From Lithodes maja (Eukaryota > Arthropoda > Malacostraca > Decapoda > Lithodidae), in contig JBAKBP010003169.1 in NCBI GenBank assembly GCA_037953745.1, positions 95,087-159,086 of the forward strand: a stretch of DNA of 64,000 bases. Reading direction: 5' to 3'. The notes beneath the pieces were generated by a model. It ran no database searches. It was not told where the DNA came from and saw only the letters and a program-made list of their open reading frames with translations. Both the position numbers and the translations under genes were made by a program. Positions 43,264-53,850 of this stretch are shown in pieces. Position 1 is the stretch's first letter; each line of letters opens with the position of its first letter.

Positions 43264-43451
43264 TTACAATATATACTCCTCCCACTCCATACTAGGCTAC
43301 AGGTACTTCTTTTCCTTGATCATACAAATTCTAGTTTTAACTGGATTTTTAATAGTGGTTACTATCGTACTAGGCATAAGTATCTCTCATAATGTACAAA
43401 TTATATATATATATATATAAATATATATAATATATATATAATATATATACA

Positions 43452-43536
<85 letters not shown>

Positions 43537-43571
43537 GAGAGAATTATATCACAAATACACGTGAGCCACTA
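43264..43571. repeat. Microsatellite tracts, duplication copy 2
   Basis: Same composition as unit 1: (TA)n to about 43500, then a longer (GA)n at 43501-43533. Confidence 0.85.
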
Positions 43572-43720
43572 AATGTTTCTAATCTTTCAATGGGGTTCGA
43601 ACCGCCGACCATCAGGACGATAGCCGACGCTTTACACCACTGCCGTGGTACAGTTGATTAAAGCGTCGGCTATCGTACTGACGGTCGGCGGTTCGAACCC
43701 CACTGAGAGATTAGAAACAT
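43572..43720. repeat. Head-to-head SINE pair, duplication copy 2
   Basis: Same inverted pair as 36843-36990 with a few substitutions (CTATCGTACTG in the right arm). Confidence 0.8.
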
Positions 43721-43820
43721 ATATATATATATATTATGTTTAAGGTTGTTATTGAATTACAACTGTGAATATATATTGTGGTTAGACAATTTATAATATA
43801 TATCAGTATCATTGTTTCAG

Positions 43821-45264
43821 TTGCCAGTCCAACAGAGATGTCCAGCAGGAGAACTGGGAGAGCAGCAACTCTTGGATTAAAGAGAACTGCAGAAGAAATG
43901 CTACATGATCGATATCTTAAGCCGAGTAATTATAGCCCAAGCTTAGAGGTAGAGACAGTGATATACAGAAACACTGTAGATAGTCAAAATCCAACTATAA
44001 TGTAGGACGTGGCGAGTCTATTGTCCTGCAAGATGGCAAGAGATCCTGTAGAGATTGTAAAGTTATTCATGATGAATTGCATAAGAAAATACAGAAGTTG
44101 GAAAAAGAGGTAGAGCTTTGGCGTGATCAATAGTTGTCCTTGAAACAGAAAAATACTGAGGAACAAAATCAGGTCATACACGAAGTGCAACAGAAAGTCG
44201 ATGATGCACTACAACCTTTGTTCACTAAAACACAGATAGATATTCTCATCAGTAAAAAGAAAAACGCTAAGTTTTGGCCAGAATAGGATATATCATCTGC
44301 AATGACACTACGGAGCTTGAGTCTAAAGTGTTACAAATATCTAAAATATGTCAAAGGTTTTCCTTTGCCATCTGTGAGCACATTAAAAGACAGCAAAACA
44401 TGTGTTATGTGAACCTGGTCTTTTATCATCTGTCTTGTCACTTATGAAGTTCAAGTCTGAAACTTTAGATTTGGTAGAAAAGCTGGCAGTCATATCTTTC
44501 GATGAGATGAGTATTGCAAAACAATGGAGCTACGACAAAGGTACAGACACACTTTATAAACCACACAAAAGTGTCCAGGTAGTTATGTTGAGAGGCCTTG
44601 TAGGTAAGTGGAAACAGCCAATATATTTTGACTTTGATCAATCAAACGTGTAAAATATATTGACATATTTGATAGAGAGAATAGAGTTAGCAGGCTACCC
44701 AGTTGTTGCAATAGTGCACGATTTAGGAACTACCAATCTCCGTGTATGGAAACAATTTGGTATAGATCCTCTCAAACATAATCAAATGTCTTTCAAAAAT
44801 CCCGTGGCTAATAAAGACATTTTTGTATTTGCTGATGTTCCTCATTTGTTAAAGCTAATCAGGAATCATTTTATTGATTCAGGGGTTGAGTTGCAGAACG
44901 GAGATATAGTTTCTGCTGCTTGCATTCACGTAATGCTGCTCAATACCAAAACAGAATATGGATAATTAGCTTACAAAGTGAGTGATATTCACCTCACAGT
45001 CACTGGTCAGCAAAGACAACGTGTGAAATATTATGCAACACAGTTGTTGTCAGAGAGCTGTGCAAGTTCAATCATGTTTTTAGGCGAGAAAGGAGTTCTG
45101 GAGTCTAAAAACTGGAAAGAAAAGGCTAAGTTCATCTTACTAGCAGATAACTGGTTTGACGTCATGAATTCCTCCAACTATGGTGATAAGAAACTTCGCT
45201 GTGGATATGGAATGTATTTTGATGAACAGACAAGTATGATTGACACAGTGAGCACCATGAGAGT
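43821..45264 (+). pseudogene. P-superfamily transposase core, duplication copy 2
   Basis: Second copy of 37091-38533, with the same stops and frame breaks, so the gene was already dead before the duplication. Differences include PVANKDI (PVADKDI in copy 1), WKEKAK (WKETAK) and one extra base near 44290. The core motifs SFDEMSI, HDLGTTN and FADVPHLLKL are retained. It ends at TATGTAA (45264-45270), where CR1a B2 begins. Confidence 0.88.
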
Positions 45265-45270
45265 ATGTAA

Positions 45271-45507
45271 CTCTGTGTCAAGCTGTGTCCAGTCTAGTTC
45301 AGTCAGTGACAGGAGAAGGTTGTGTTAATCTGAGCTCCTGCCCGGACCACTTACCAGTGACCTTTAGTGACCATTACACCTACCTGTGTTTGGGGGCAGT
45401 GCACTCGTGTTATATAAAAGTGTTATAGCTCAGTTTTTAGCTGTTAGTTTACTTGTTTTTGTTTTTCTGTACTTAGTTTCTTGCTCCTCGCTAAGCTTAT
45501 TGGGATC
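45271..45507 (+). promoter_or_regulatory. CR1a 5' UTR
   Basis: About 240 bp before ORF1, kept in both B1 and B2. It contains GTTATATAAAAGTGTTATAG near 45410, a TATA-like stretch. An internal promoter is expected for an autonomous LINE, but none is demonstrated by the sequence. Confidence 0.4.
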
Positions 45508-46524
45508 ATGGCAGGTATGGAGTGCGAGTCTCTAACTGATCTGCATCATCTTATTCTCCAGGTAAGAGAGGAGATGGTTGTGGTGAAGGAAGAGGTCTTG
45601 GCTCTAAGGGAGGTAAATGTTAAAATTCAGAGGGAAGTGGATTTGATTAAAGACGAAAATCTAGCTTTCAAGCTTAGCCAAGAGGAAATAAAGTCAAGTA
45701 AGGGGAAAAGGGAGGAAGTTGATGAAAAATTGTATTCATGGCAGGTTGTTAAAAATACGGGTGGGAAAGTCACACTCAAGAAGCAGGATAGTAGAATAGG
45801 TATGAGTGTGACAAATACATTCTCTCCTTTGCGAGACGAATGTGAGGGAAAAGATAGTCAGGATAAGGGAGGGATAACCGAAGTGCCTGCCGCCGACTCA
45901 GCTCCAACCTCTGACGCTGTGCTACCTACCACCACCACTACCCCCACCACCACCACCACCAAGGGAGCTTCTGCCACCACCAGGGGTTCTCCAACTGCAG
46001 CTGCTGGATCCTCCCGAGGGAAAGGTAAGTCTGTGTCGATTGTGGGCGACTCCATGGTAAGACATTTAGTTAGGGCTACCCGCACTAAACTTAGGAAGGT
46101 TGTGTGTCTGCCTGGCCATGGAGTTGGGAGGGTTTTAGAGAAGATGGACCACATCTTGGAAGATAGTGGAGATAACCCCATTATCTGTCTCAGTGCCGGG
46201 AGTAACGATGTTGGTAAGGGTAGAAGTGAGGAACTGCTGCAGCAGTATCGGGATGTGTTAGATAAAGTTAGGATGAAGGGAGGGATCCCTGTAGTACATT
46301 GTATCCTACCCAGAAGAGGAGTTCCCAAGGAATGGACATCCAGGGCGATTGGTGTCAATTGCCGTTTGGAGAAATATTGCAAAGAAAAAGCAATACCATT
46401 CATTGATAACTGGGATAGTTTCTATGGGAGAGATGGGATGTACGCAAGGGATGGGGTTCATCTTTCACGGTTAGGGGTTTCTACATTAGCTAGTTCTTTA
46501 GATAGGGTGGTTGTGGGGTTTTGA
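45508..46524 (+). CDS. CR1a ORF1 (coiled coil plus SGNH esterase), copy B2
   Basis: 338 codons from ATG 45508, intact. Same layout as copy B1: coiled coil, Thr/Pro-rich linker one Thr shorter, then the esterase with VGDSM, AGSND and DGVHLS. It lacks the 7-residue repeat RKGKSVS found in B1. It ends GF-TGA, overlapping ORF2 by 4 nt (46521-46524). Confidence 0.92.
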   Translation: MAGMECESLTDLHHLILQVREEMVVVKEEVLALREVNVKIQREVDLIKDENLAFKLSQEEIKSSKGKREEVDEKLYSWQVVKNTGGKVTLKKQDSRIGMSVTNTFSPLRDECEGKDSQDKGGITEVPAADSAPTSDAVLPTTTTTPTTTTTKGASATTRGSPTAAAGSSRGKGKSVSIVGDSMVRHLVRATRTKLRKVVCLPGHGVGRVLEKMDHILEDSGDNPIICLSAGSNDVGKGRSEELLQQYRDVLDKVRMKGGIPVVHCILPRRGVPKEWTSRAIGVNCRLEKYCKEKAIPFIDNWDSFYGRDGMYARDGVHLSRLGVSTLASSLDRVVVGF

Positions 46525-49500
46525 ACAGAAATATTGAGAGTGTAAATGAGAGGTTTAATGGAACAATTTTAGCGTCAGGCGAAATCGATAAGGATATTCA
46601 GTCTCATGCTAACAATGATGACTATAATGCAAATGATAGTAGTGATGGTGCAACGGAAGATGGAAATATCGTTAGAAATAAAGGTAAATTAGGTATAAAG
46701 AAAAGAAGTAAATTGAGAGTATATTACACAAACTGTAGGAGTCTATGTAACAAAATGAACGAACTTAGAGCCCTTGTTAGCAAAGAAAATATAGACATAA
46801 TAGCGCTAACTGAAACGTGGATTAATACAGAAACCAGGCATTTTTTAGCAGAATTTGATATACCAGGATATAGTTTGTTTAAATATGACCGAACAAGTAA
46901 GAGGGGTGGCGGTATAGCAGTGTTTGTCAGGAGTACATTAAAAAGCTGTATTAAATCAGGTATTAGACTAAATAACGATAATGAAAGTGTTTGGGTAGAG
47001 GTTAACGAAGGTAGTGAGACCATAGTTATTGGAGTTATGTATAGACCGCCAAATATGAGTAGAAATGACGGAACGTCATTATGGGAGGAAATTAAAATGG
47101 CATCAAGGTTTAGCAATGTGTGCATTATGGGGGATTTTAATTTTCCGAATATAGATTGGCAGCATCAAATAGGAGACTCTGATTCCGAGGAGTTTATAGA
47201 GGTAGTACAAGATATTTTTTTATTTCAATTCATAGATACGCCGACTAGAGGTAATAATATTCTCGATTTAGTTTTCAGTAACAATGAACATATGGTAAAT
47301 AATGTAGAGATAGGGGACCACCTAGGAAATAGTGACCACAATTCTGTGTATTTTAATATACAATGGAAAGGTAATACCAGAGAGAATACAACATTAATAC
47401 CTGACTTTAGAAAAGCCAATTATGGTGGGTTAAGAAGAGCCCTATTAGCCGACCCTATGGTCAAAAAATTAAGTCGATCCAGGTGTCCAAATGAGTGTAC
47501 CCCTTCTCAGGCACCTGTCATCTTAAGTCAGGAAGAGACGTCAACCTTGGTAGATACATACGATAATTTTATCAAGTCAGTATTCAATGCACAAAATAAA
47601 TTCATCCCCAAAAGAAAATTTAGATCAACACAGAACCAACCCAAATGGATGAATAATAGACTATTAGATCTTCTAGGACAAAAGAGAGGAATATATAGAA
47701 AAATTAGGAAAGGCGAAATATCACCTACTTGCTTACTATCAGAATCTATCAAGACAAGTAAAAGAGGACATTAGGAAAGAAAAAAGAAATTATGAAATCA
47801 AGGTTGCCAATGACTCAAAAAATAATCCTAAAGTTTTTTACCAACTATATAAATCCAAGGTTAGAGATGTAATTGGTCCCCTTAAAACTTCGATAGGAGA
47901 AATGACAGAAAATGATTTAGAAATGTGCAGTACATTAAATAGTCAATTTCTTTCCGTTTTCACTAATGCAAATTTGGCACAGTTTCCAGAAGTCCGTAAG
48001 GTATATAGCGATAGTATAGAAAATAGGTTAAGTACGGTTACTATAAGTAGAAATGATGTGCTTAAGAAAATTGACAGACTGAAACCTCATAAATCGCCTG
48101 GTCCTGATGAGGTATATGCTAGAGTATTAAAAGAATGTAGGGATGAGTTAAGTTACCCATTAACATTTTTATTTAACAAGTCATTGGAGACAGGTATAGT
48201 TCCAGAAGCTTGGAAACTTGCAAACGTAGTTCCGATCTTCAAAAAAGGTGACAAATCAATAGCATCCAATTACCGTCCCATTAGTCTTACATCGATCATA
48301 GGAAAGCAACTAGAGTCAATTATTGCTAGTAAAATTAGAAACCACTTAGATACATTTAATTTAATAAATTCTTCTCAGCATGGATTCACTCAGGGACGTT
48401 CTTGCCTTACTAATTTGCTTAGTTTTTTCTCAGAGGTATATGAAGCAGTAGATAATGACAAGTCATATGATATAATATATTTAGATTTCAGTAAAGCTTT
48501 CGACAGAGTCCCCCATGAGAGATTGATGAGAAAGGTTGAGGCGCATGGAATAGGTGGGGCGTTGTTGGGATGGATTAGGTCATGGCTAATTGGTAGGAAG
48601 CAGAGAGTCAGCATAAATGGTACGAAGTCAGAATGGGGAGCAGTCAAAAGTGGTGTCCCCCAGGGATCTGTATTAGGTCCTCTGTTGTTTGTTATATACA
48701 TAAATGACCTTGATTTAGGTACAACTAGTAGGATAAGTAAATTTGTAGACAATACCAAAATGGGGAGAACAATTGATTCAGATAGAGATATAGAGTGCCT
48801 CCAAAGGGATCTAGATACCTTACATGAATGGTCAGTAAATTGGCAGATGAAGTTTAACATTGACAAATGCAAGGTATTAAAGATAGGGAAGATGCATACA
48901 AATGTTAAATATAAACTAGCTAATGTGGAATTAGAAAACTCGAATTGTGAGAAAGATCTAGGTGTGTTTGTTAGCAATGATTTGAAGCCTAGACAACAGT
49001 GTATAAGCGTTCGAAACAAGGCAAACAGGATTCTCGGGTTCATCTCTAGGAGTGTGAGTAACAGAACTGCTGATGTTATCTTAAAACTTTACTTGTCATT
49101 AGTGAGACCCCATATGGATTATGCTGTTCAATTTTGGTGTCCTTATTACAGAATGGACATAGATTCATTGGAGAGAGTACAACGTAGAATGACAAAAATG
49201 ATCCATAATATTAGAAATCTTCCGTATAAAGAAAGGTTGAAGAAATTAGGCTTACATTCGTTAGAGAGACGCAGAGTTAGAGGGGATATGATAGAGGTGT
49301 TCAAGTGGGTTAGTGGGATTAACAAAGGAGACATGACAAATGTACTAAAGCTCAGTGATTGCGAAAGAACTCGTACCAATGGTTTCAAATTAGATAAATT
49401 TTGTTTCAGAAAAGATATAGGCAAATATTGGTTTGGTAACAGAGTTGTAGATGGGTGGAATGGACTACCAGGTGCTATAGTGGGATTAAAAACGATAGGG

Positions 49501-49551
49501 AGCTTTAAGATAAAATTGGATAAGCATATGGACGAGAAGGGTTGGGTGTGA
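46521..49551 (+). pseudogene. CR1a ORF2 (APE endonuclease plus RT), copy B2
   Basis: About 1010 codons of ORF2, broken once near 47720 by one extra base (GAAATATCACC), shared with B1. The endonuclease (about residues 60-280) shows ALTETW, RGGGIAVF, GVMYRPPN, GDFNFP and SDHN. RT blocks: KSPGPDEVYARVL, RPISLTSIIG, motif A FSKAFDRVP and motif B GVPQGSVLGP. Motif C reads FVDNTK: the second catalytic Asp is Asn, so this RT should be inactive even without the frame break. The thumb and C-terminus end HMDEKGWV with TGA 49549-49551. ORF2 starts at TTG, not ATG. Confidence 0.93.
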
Positions 49552-49762
49552 AGGGGGATCAGCAGGGTTGGGCCAATCAGCGCTCTGCAGACCCCCGTAA
49601 TCCTGCGTTAATCTCTAACCGTTTTGGTAAGATGATCCTCAGGGTATTAGAGTGTTGAGCCTATAATTGGGCTTTGTAATTGGGGTTATGTGGGACAGGG
49701 ATCTGCCTTGCTTAGGCCAATCGGCTTTCTGCAGACTCCCATTTTCTTATGTTCTTATGTAA

Positions 49763-50305
49763 GCTCACTCTATTCCTTTCAGAAAGGAATATTATCATCT
49801 TGCAATTCACTCATAGGATTAATGGCTATGTTAAAGAACAGTCATCAGTTTGATTATATAATGACCCGAAGACTAAATCAAGATTGCCTAGAACATATTT
49901 TCTTTGGGTGCATCAGGCAAATGAGTGGACCTCAGGATCACCCAGATTCAGTCCACTTTAAATATAGACTGAACAAATATTTGCTAGGAAGAGAAGTCGC
50001 CCTGATCAGTGACAAATGCAACATTAGCCAACATGCTGATAATGATGAGTGTGTTATTTATGGGGTGGTGCATGTCAGGTGCAACTCCAGATACACCAAA
50101 CTCCTATGACCGTGAACTGGGCCTAGAAATTTGCCCAACTAGCTTGCTATTCAAGGATATGGACTTTGAAATGGATAATATGACTGATGAGCTGTCTGAT
50201 GAGTTGCATGAAGGTGAAAATAGTTGCGTAGGAGCATGTAACAATTATTCATCAAAATCACCTAGTACAATTATAGAAGAACAGGCCTTGTTGTATATAC
50301 TGTAG
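49763..50305 (+). pseudogene. P-superfamily transposase, C-terminal part
   Basis: The P-type protein continues after CR1a: SFQKGILSSCNSLIGLMAML, then TRRLNQDCLEHIFFGCIRQM and HFKYRLNKYLLGRE. LNQDxLExxFGxIR is a common motif in the insertion/C-terminal domain of P and THAP9-type transposases. One base is off frame near 50070 (GGGGTGGTGCATG), after which the frame with MDNMTDELSDELHEGEN runs to EEQALLYIL. The 52-bp minisatellite starts within this coding text. Confidence 0.85.
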
Positions 50306-50905
50306 GTGGCTATGTTGTGAGGAAATAGAAGAACAGGCCTTGTTGTATATACAGTAGGTGGCTATGTTGTGAGGAAATAGAAGAACAGGCCTTGTTGTAT
50401 ATACTGTAGGTGGCTATGTTGTGAGGAAATAGAAGAACAGGCCTTGTTGTATATACTGTAGGTGGCTATGTTGTGAGGAAATAGAAGAACAGGCCTTGTT
50501 GTATATACTGTAGGTGGCTATGTTGTGAGGAAATAGAAGAACAGGCCTTGTTGTATATACTGTAGGTGGCTATGTTGTGAGGAAATAGAAGAACAGGCCT
50601 TGTTGTATATACTGTAGGTGGCTATGTTGTGAGGAAATAGAAGAACAGGCCTTGTTGTATATACTGTAGGTGGCTATGTTGTGTTGTGAGGAAATAGAAG
50701 AACAGGCCTTGTTGTATATACTGTAGGTGGCTATGTTGTGAGGAAATAGAAGAACAGGCCTTGTTGTATATACTGTAGGTGGCTATGTTGTGAGGAAATA
50801 GAAGAACAGGCCTTGTTGTATATACTGTAGGTGGCTATGTTGTGTTGTGAGGAACAGGCCTTGTTGTATATACTGTAGGTGGCTATGTTGTGTTGTGAGG
50901 AAATT
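50276..50905 (+). repeat. 52-bp minisatellite inside the transposase
   Basis: ACAGGCCTTGTTGTATATAC recurs at 50281 and every 52 bp through 50645, then at 50702, 50754, 50806 and 50853: 12 copies, some with 5-bp additions (TTGTG). The unit encodes EEQALLYI and, one frame over, VGGYVVRK. It is therefore an expansion of the transposase's own codons. 52 is not a multiple of 3, so the expansion destroys the frame. Confidence 0.95.
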
Positions 50906-51196
50906 CTCTAAAAAATATCCTGATTTAGGTTACATGGCAGCGAACTGTGTATCTGTAAACAAATCATGGATTGATATGGTCAACAGAGGTCACCTGTACA
51001 TGCCGTCTGATCGTTTTTCTTCTAAATTAACGGTGATGAGAGAAATATTCAAAGCTGTCCATGGCGAAGGTTTGAGGGAAGGAAAACAATGTGTTCATAC
51101 CCTTGCCTCAGATATTGAAAGGGTGGGAGTTGAATTGCCACCGGATGTAATTTTTTTTTGTGCAAAAATCTCAGTTTTCTTTAGGATAGATACATA
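50890..51196 (+). pseudogene. P-superfamily transposase, C-terminal end
   Basis: After the minisatellite the frame reads VVRKFSKKYPDLGYMAANC, SWIDMVNRGHLYMPSDRF and ASDIERVGVELPPDVIFFC, ending at TAA (51195-51197). This matches the order expected after GGYVVRK. No P-type terminal inverted repeat was found downstream by eye. Confidence 0.75.
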
Positions 51197-51284
51197 AATA
51201 GTTAGGGACATAGCGATTGCAAAATGATCAATATAGCCATCTATACCGTTATTATGTTGTCGAAGCAAATAAGGGTTGTGAAAG

Positions 51285-51446
51285 GCCGAGTTGTCTCGCA
51301 ATTAACTCGGGGCCGAGCTGTCTCGGTTTTACTGGGCCGAGCTGTCTCGCCGTGGGCCGAGCTGTCTCGTTTTTACTGGGCCGAGCTGTCTCGCCGTTGG
51401 CCGAGTTGTCCTGGCCGAGCTGTCCCGTGGGCCGAGTAGTCTAGCA
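51285..51446 (-). mobile_element. GGCCGAG foldback family, truncated copy 1
   Basis: Eight or so copies of GGCCGAGYTGTC in one orientation, in the same order and with the same linkers (TTTTTACTGGGCCGAGCTGT, CGCCGTGGGCCGAG) as the right half of the element at 53851-54117 read in reverse. Only that half is present. It joins directly to a minus-strand CR1 relic. Confidence 0.8.
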
Positions 51447-51449
51447 ACC

Positions 51450-51500
51450 GAGCCGACTGGCCCAAACACAGCAGATCCCTTTAACACCCACCCTATCTCA
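51450..51500 (-). mobile_element. CR1 3' UTR relic
   Basis: GCCGACTGGCCCAAACACAG with GCAGATCCCTTTAACACCCA, a decayed CR1 end. Confidence 0.6.
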
Positions 51501-51799
51501 GTGTCGTGAAATTATTATTATTATTATTAATATTATTATTATTAGTAGTAGTAGTAGTAGTATTAAGAATTAAAACATACCAAATAGTTTTATATGTGAG
51601 TAAATGTATCATATCTTAATAATGATGCAAGGTATTGTTGCATAATTTAGTTTTATCAAGGTCAATTATTGTGACTATTCTTAAATTAGATATAAATAAA
51701 AATAAAGTATTTTTAACTACGTTTCTCGTATAATCTCTGCTTACTCTTTGTCTGTATTTAAAGAGTGGTTATCTACTTATATTGTTATTATTCATTTGA
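51501..51799. repeat. (ATT)n/(AGT)n tract and AT-rich spacer
   Basis: (ATT)n at 51511-51543, (AGT)n at 51544-51561, then AT-rich DNA without a recognisable feature. Confidence 0.75.
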
Positions 51800-52117
51800 G
51801 GCTTATCCCTCAATACCTTCACCTGACCTGACATATCAAGGATTATTATTAACCGTGGTTTCATAAACATATATTCTAAACAAATAGTTAAAAAGATAAC
51901 ACATTAGTATTAGAATGTATTGTGTTTAGTATGAGTAATAAGATCGAAGTGATTCAGTAATTCAAAATCATATAAATATAGGCCTATTTTTAAAGGTATC
52001 GCATTATTCTGCCACAAGTGGAACATTCAGTCTTTTCCAGAATGCTACATTTTCATATTACAATCATAGTACACCCGAACAATCTATAGGTCAGGTGAAG
52101 GTATTGGGGGATAAGCC
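51800..52117. mobile_element. MITE with 30-bp terminal inverted repeats
   Basis: GGCTTATCCCTCAATACCTT at 51800 is matched in reverse by AAGGTATTGGGGGATAAGCC ending at about 52117. The inverted repeat extends about 30 bp with one or two mismatches. The inside is AT-rich and non-coding. Flanks TTTGA and TTTGC may be a 5-bp target duplication. Superfamily unknown. Confidence 0.6.
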
Positions 52118-52385
52118 TTTGCAACGGCACCTCGCATCTACTTACCGAAGAGTATTGAGAGGAGAGAAGGGGTGTTGGAGAGAGGAAGCTGTCTAGTGGC
52201 GAGTGGCTTTGTTGTGTGTTATTATAGTCGATTTTATTTCAGCTGTTGATCAAATTAATCTCTTATCAACTGATTTCTCGATATTTAATGGACAAATATG
52301 AATTTAATGCATCTGCGTTGCATTAACGCCAAGTTTTCATAGTTAACATATTTTGGTACAACATTGAAGTAATAGCTGACTAACC
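52118..52385. other. Spacer, nothing recognised
   Basis: A short inverted repeat (GTTGATCAAATTAATCTCTT and ATCAACTGA) near 52242-52273 is the only structure seen. Confidence 0.4.
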
Positions 52386-52675
52386 CGTCTTGCAACACAA
52401 TCCCACCCACCCCTACTCTGTGCAACTCTCCAACCAAAGAGTGAAACGTTACTCTGTCTTTCTTCTATTCAACAGCTGAGCTCTGGAACTCTCTCCCAGA
52501 ATCAGTCTTTCCCTTCTCCTATGGCTTAAATTACTTCAAACTCTGTGTGGCCAGGCATTTTGACTCGAACGTCCCTTGGTTTTGGCCCAGTTACTCTTTC
52601 AACTATGGGGGAGGCACTCGCTACAGGCAATTCTGCCTTTTGTCTCCCTCACTCACATAGAACAAAAAAATAGTA
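52386..52675 (+). pseudogene. LINE T 3' fragment
   Basis: The plus-strand translation gives LATQSHPPTPTLCNSP, then AELWNSLPESVFPFSYGLNY and RHFDSNVPWFW, followed by the T 3' UTR and ACATAGAACAAAAAAAT, a decayed (A)n tail. One frame break lies near 52440. Confidence 0.85.
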
Positions 52676-53375
52676 ATATTGGAAATTACTCCACTCGACC
52701 GCTGAGGATCTATATTATTGAGTGATTTAATATGTAGTATCACTACGGATATATTATGTACATATTAAACAAAAGTACATAGGCTACACAATTATAACAA
52801 ACAACTTCTTTTGGATCCCATTGTTCAGTCAGTTTAGTTAACATTAACTGATGGTAGTCTTGGCCAAATATCGACTAGACTATAACTTACTAAATAAGAA
52901 AATAAAATTGGATGCACATCTTAATTAGAATAATTTTCAACTTACATAAATAAAACAATTTTAGAATTTAGCATATTAAGTTATAAACTGGTAATTAGGG
53001 CGAGATAACGGATATATCTATATTGTTGTAATTTGTTAGCTGTGGTTTTATAAATGGTATATTGTTATTGGGAAGGATCTTTCTACCCCTTTCCCCATAT
53101 AAACTACAAAAGGTAATAATGAACCCATTGCACAATTTAAAGAACACGATCACAAGTCCTACAACTGATCATTCAAATCCAGAAAGTACCGGTCTAGAAA
53201 TGGTTAACAACAAATGATTCGGTAGGTCAATAATATTAATGAGAATACTAATGGATGACTTAGAGGATAAATGTTTCCTAGAACGAATAAATAAAAAAGG
53301 GACATATAATGTAGTGTAGGTAGTGTAGGTAGGATCAGGAATGAAAATATATGATTGTCTTCTATCATCATCATG
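52676..53375. other. AT-rich region without recognised feature
   Basis: No gene, no clear repeat structure. Short frames are not protein-like. Confidence 0.5.
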
Positions 53376-53379
53376 TTAA

Positions 53380-53582
53380 CCCCTTGAGGATCATGACGCA
53401 CTTTACAGTGTATTTTGTCTATTATGAGGTAATTTTATTTAGATTAGTAAGGTTATATGGAAGACAGACGGTTATTCTAGACAGTCTTCAGCATTTCAAC
53501 ACTTACAGATCCTTCCTAAGCTGTATGAGATCGTCTAATGACAGCCGGAATTAATAAAAAAGGCGTCATAAACCTCAAGGGG
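53380..53582. mobile_element. Second piggyBac-like MITE (203 bp)
   Basis: TTAA at 53376-53379 is followed by CCCCTTGAGGATCATGACGC. The far end is GCGTCATAAACCTCAAGGGG (to 53582). The inverted repeats are 20 bp with three mismatches. The right flank is TACC, not TTAA, so that side is mutated or the call is wrong. Different family from 42812-43259. Confidence 0.55.
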
Positions 53583-53741
53583 TACCGTAATGTCACGTTT
53601 TCATGATCACTCCATATTTCGCTACTCTATTTGCAAAGTAACTGATTTCTATAAAAATGGGAAATATGCTAATCACCATCGGCTGAAAATTAAAATGGTT
53701 GTGATTTTTCCTATTAATGGGCGTGTTTTAGTCTGATCGTC

Positions 53742-53784
<43 letters not shown>

Positions 53785-53850
53785 CACACACAAGGTTAGA
53801 TACAATCACGAATTTCAAGGCTACAGGTTTTTTCACGGCTATATTAAAAA
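53583..53850. repeat. Spacer with (TA)n
   Basis: (TA)n at about 53745-53783. Nothing else recognised. Confidence 0.7.

Larger units (their letters stand above)
42323..49010. repeat. Tandem segmental duplication, unit 2
   Basis: Second copy of 36076-42307. It contains CR1b relics (42323-42636), microsatellites, the SINE pair (43572-43720), the P-type core (43821-45264) and CR1a B2. It continues past 49010 into the rest of CR1a and the P-type C-terminus, which unit 1 lacks. Confidence 0.95.
45265..49762 (+). mobile_element. CR1a copy B2, full-length
   Basis: About 4.5 kb: 5' UTR (45271-45507), ORF1, ORF2 and a 3' UTR ending TTATGTTCTTATG. TATGTAA is found at both ends (45264-45270 and 49756-49762), a probable 7-bp target duplication, although part of it overlaps the tail repeat. 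The P-type transposase reading resumes right after it. This is the most complete CR1a in the window. Confidence 0.95.

Noticed and set aside
51217..51444. Repetitive frames over the GGCCGAG arrays (also 53853-54126 and 62364-62591)
   Set aside because: They translate the motif repeat (GPSCLA, GRAVS) in several frames and look like by-products.
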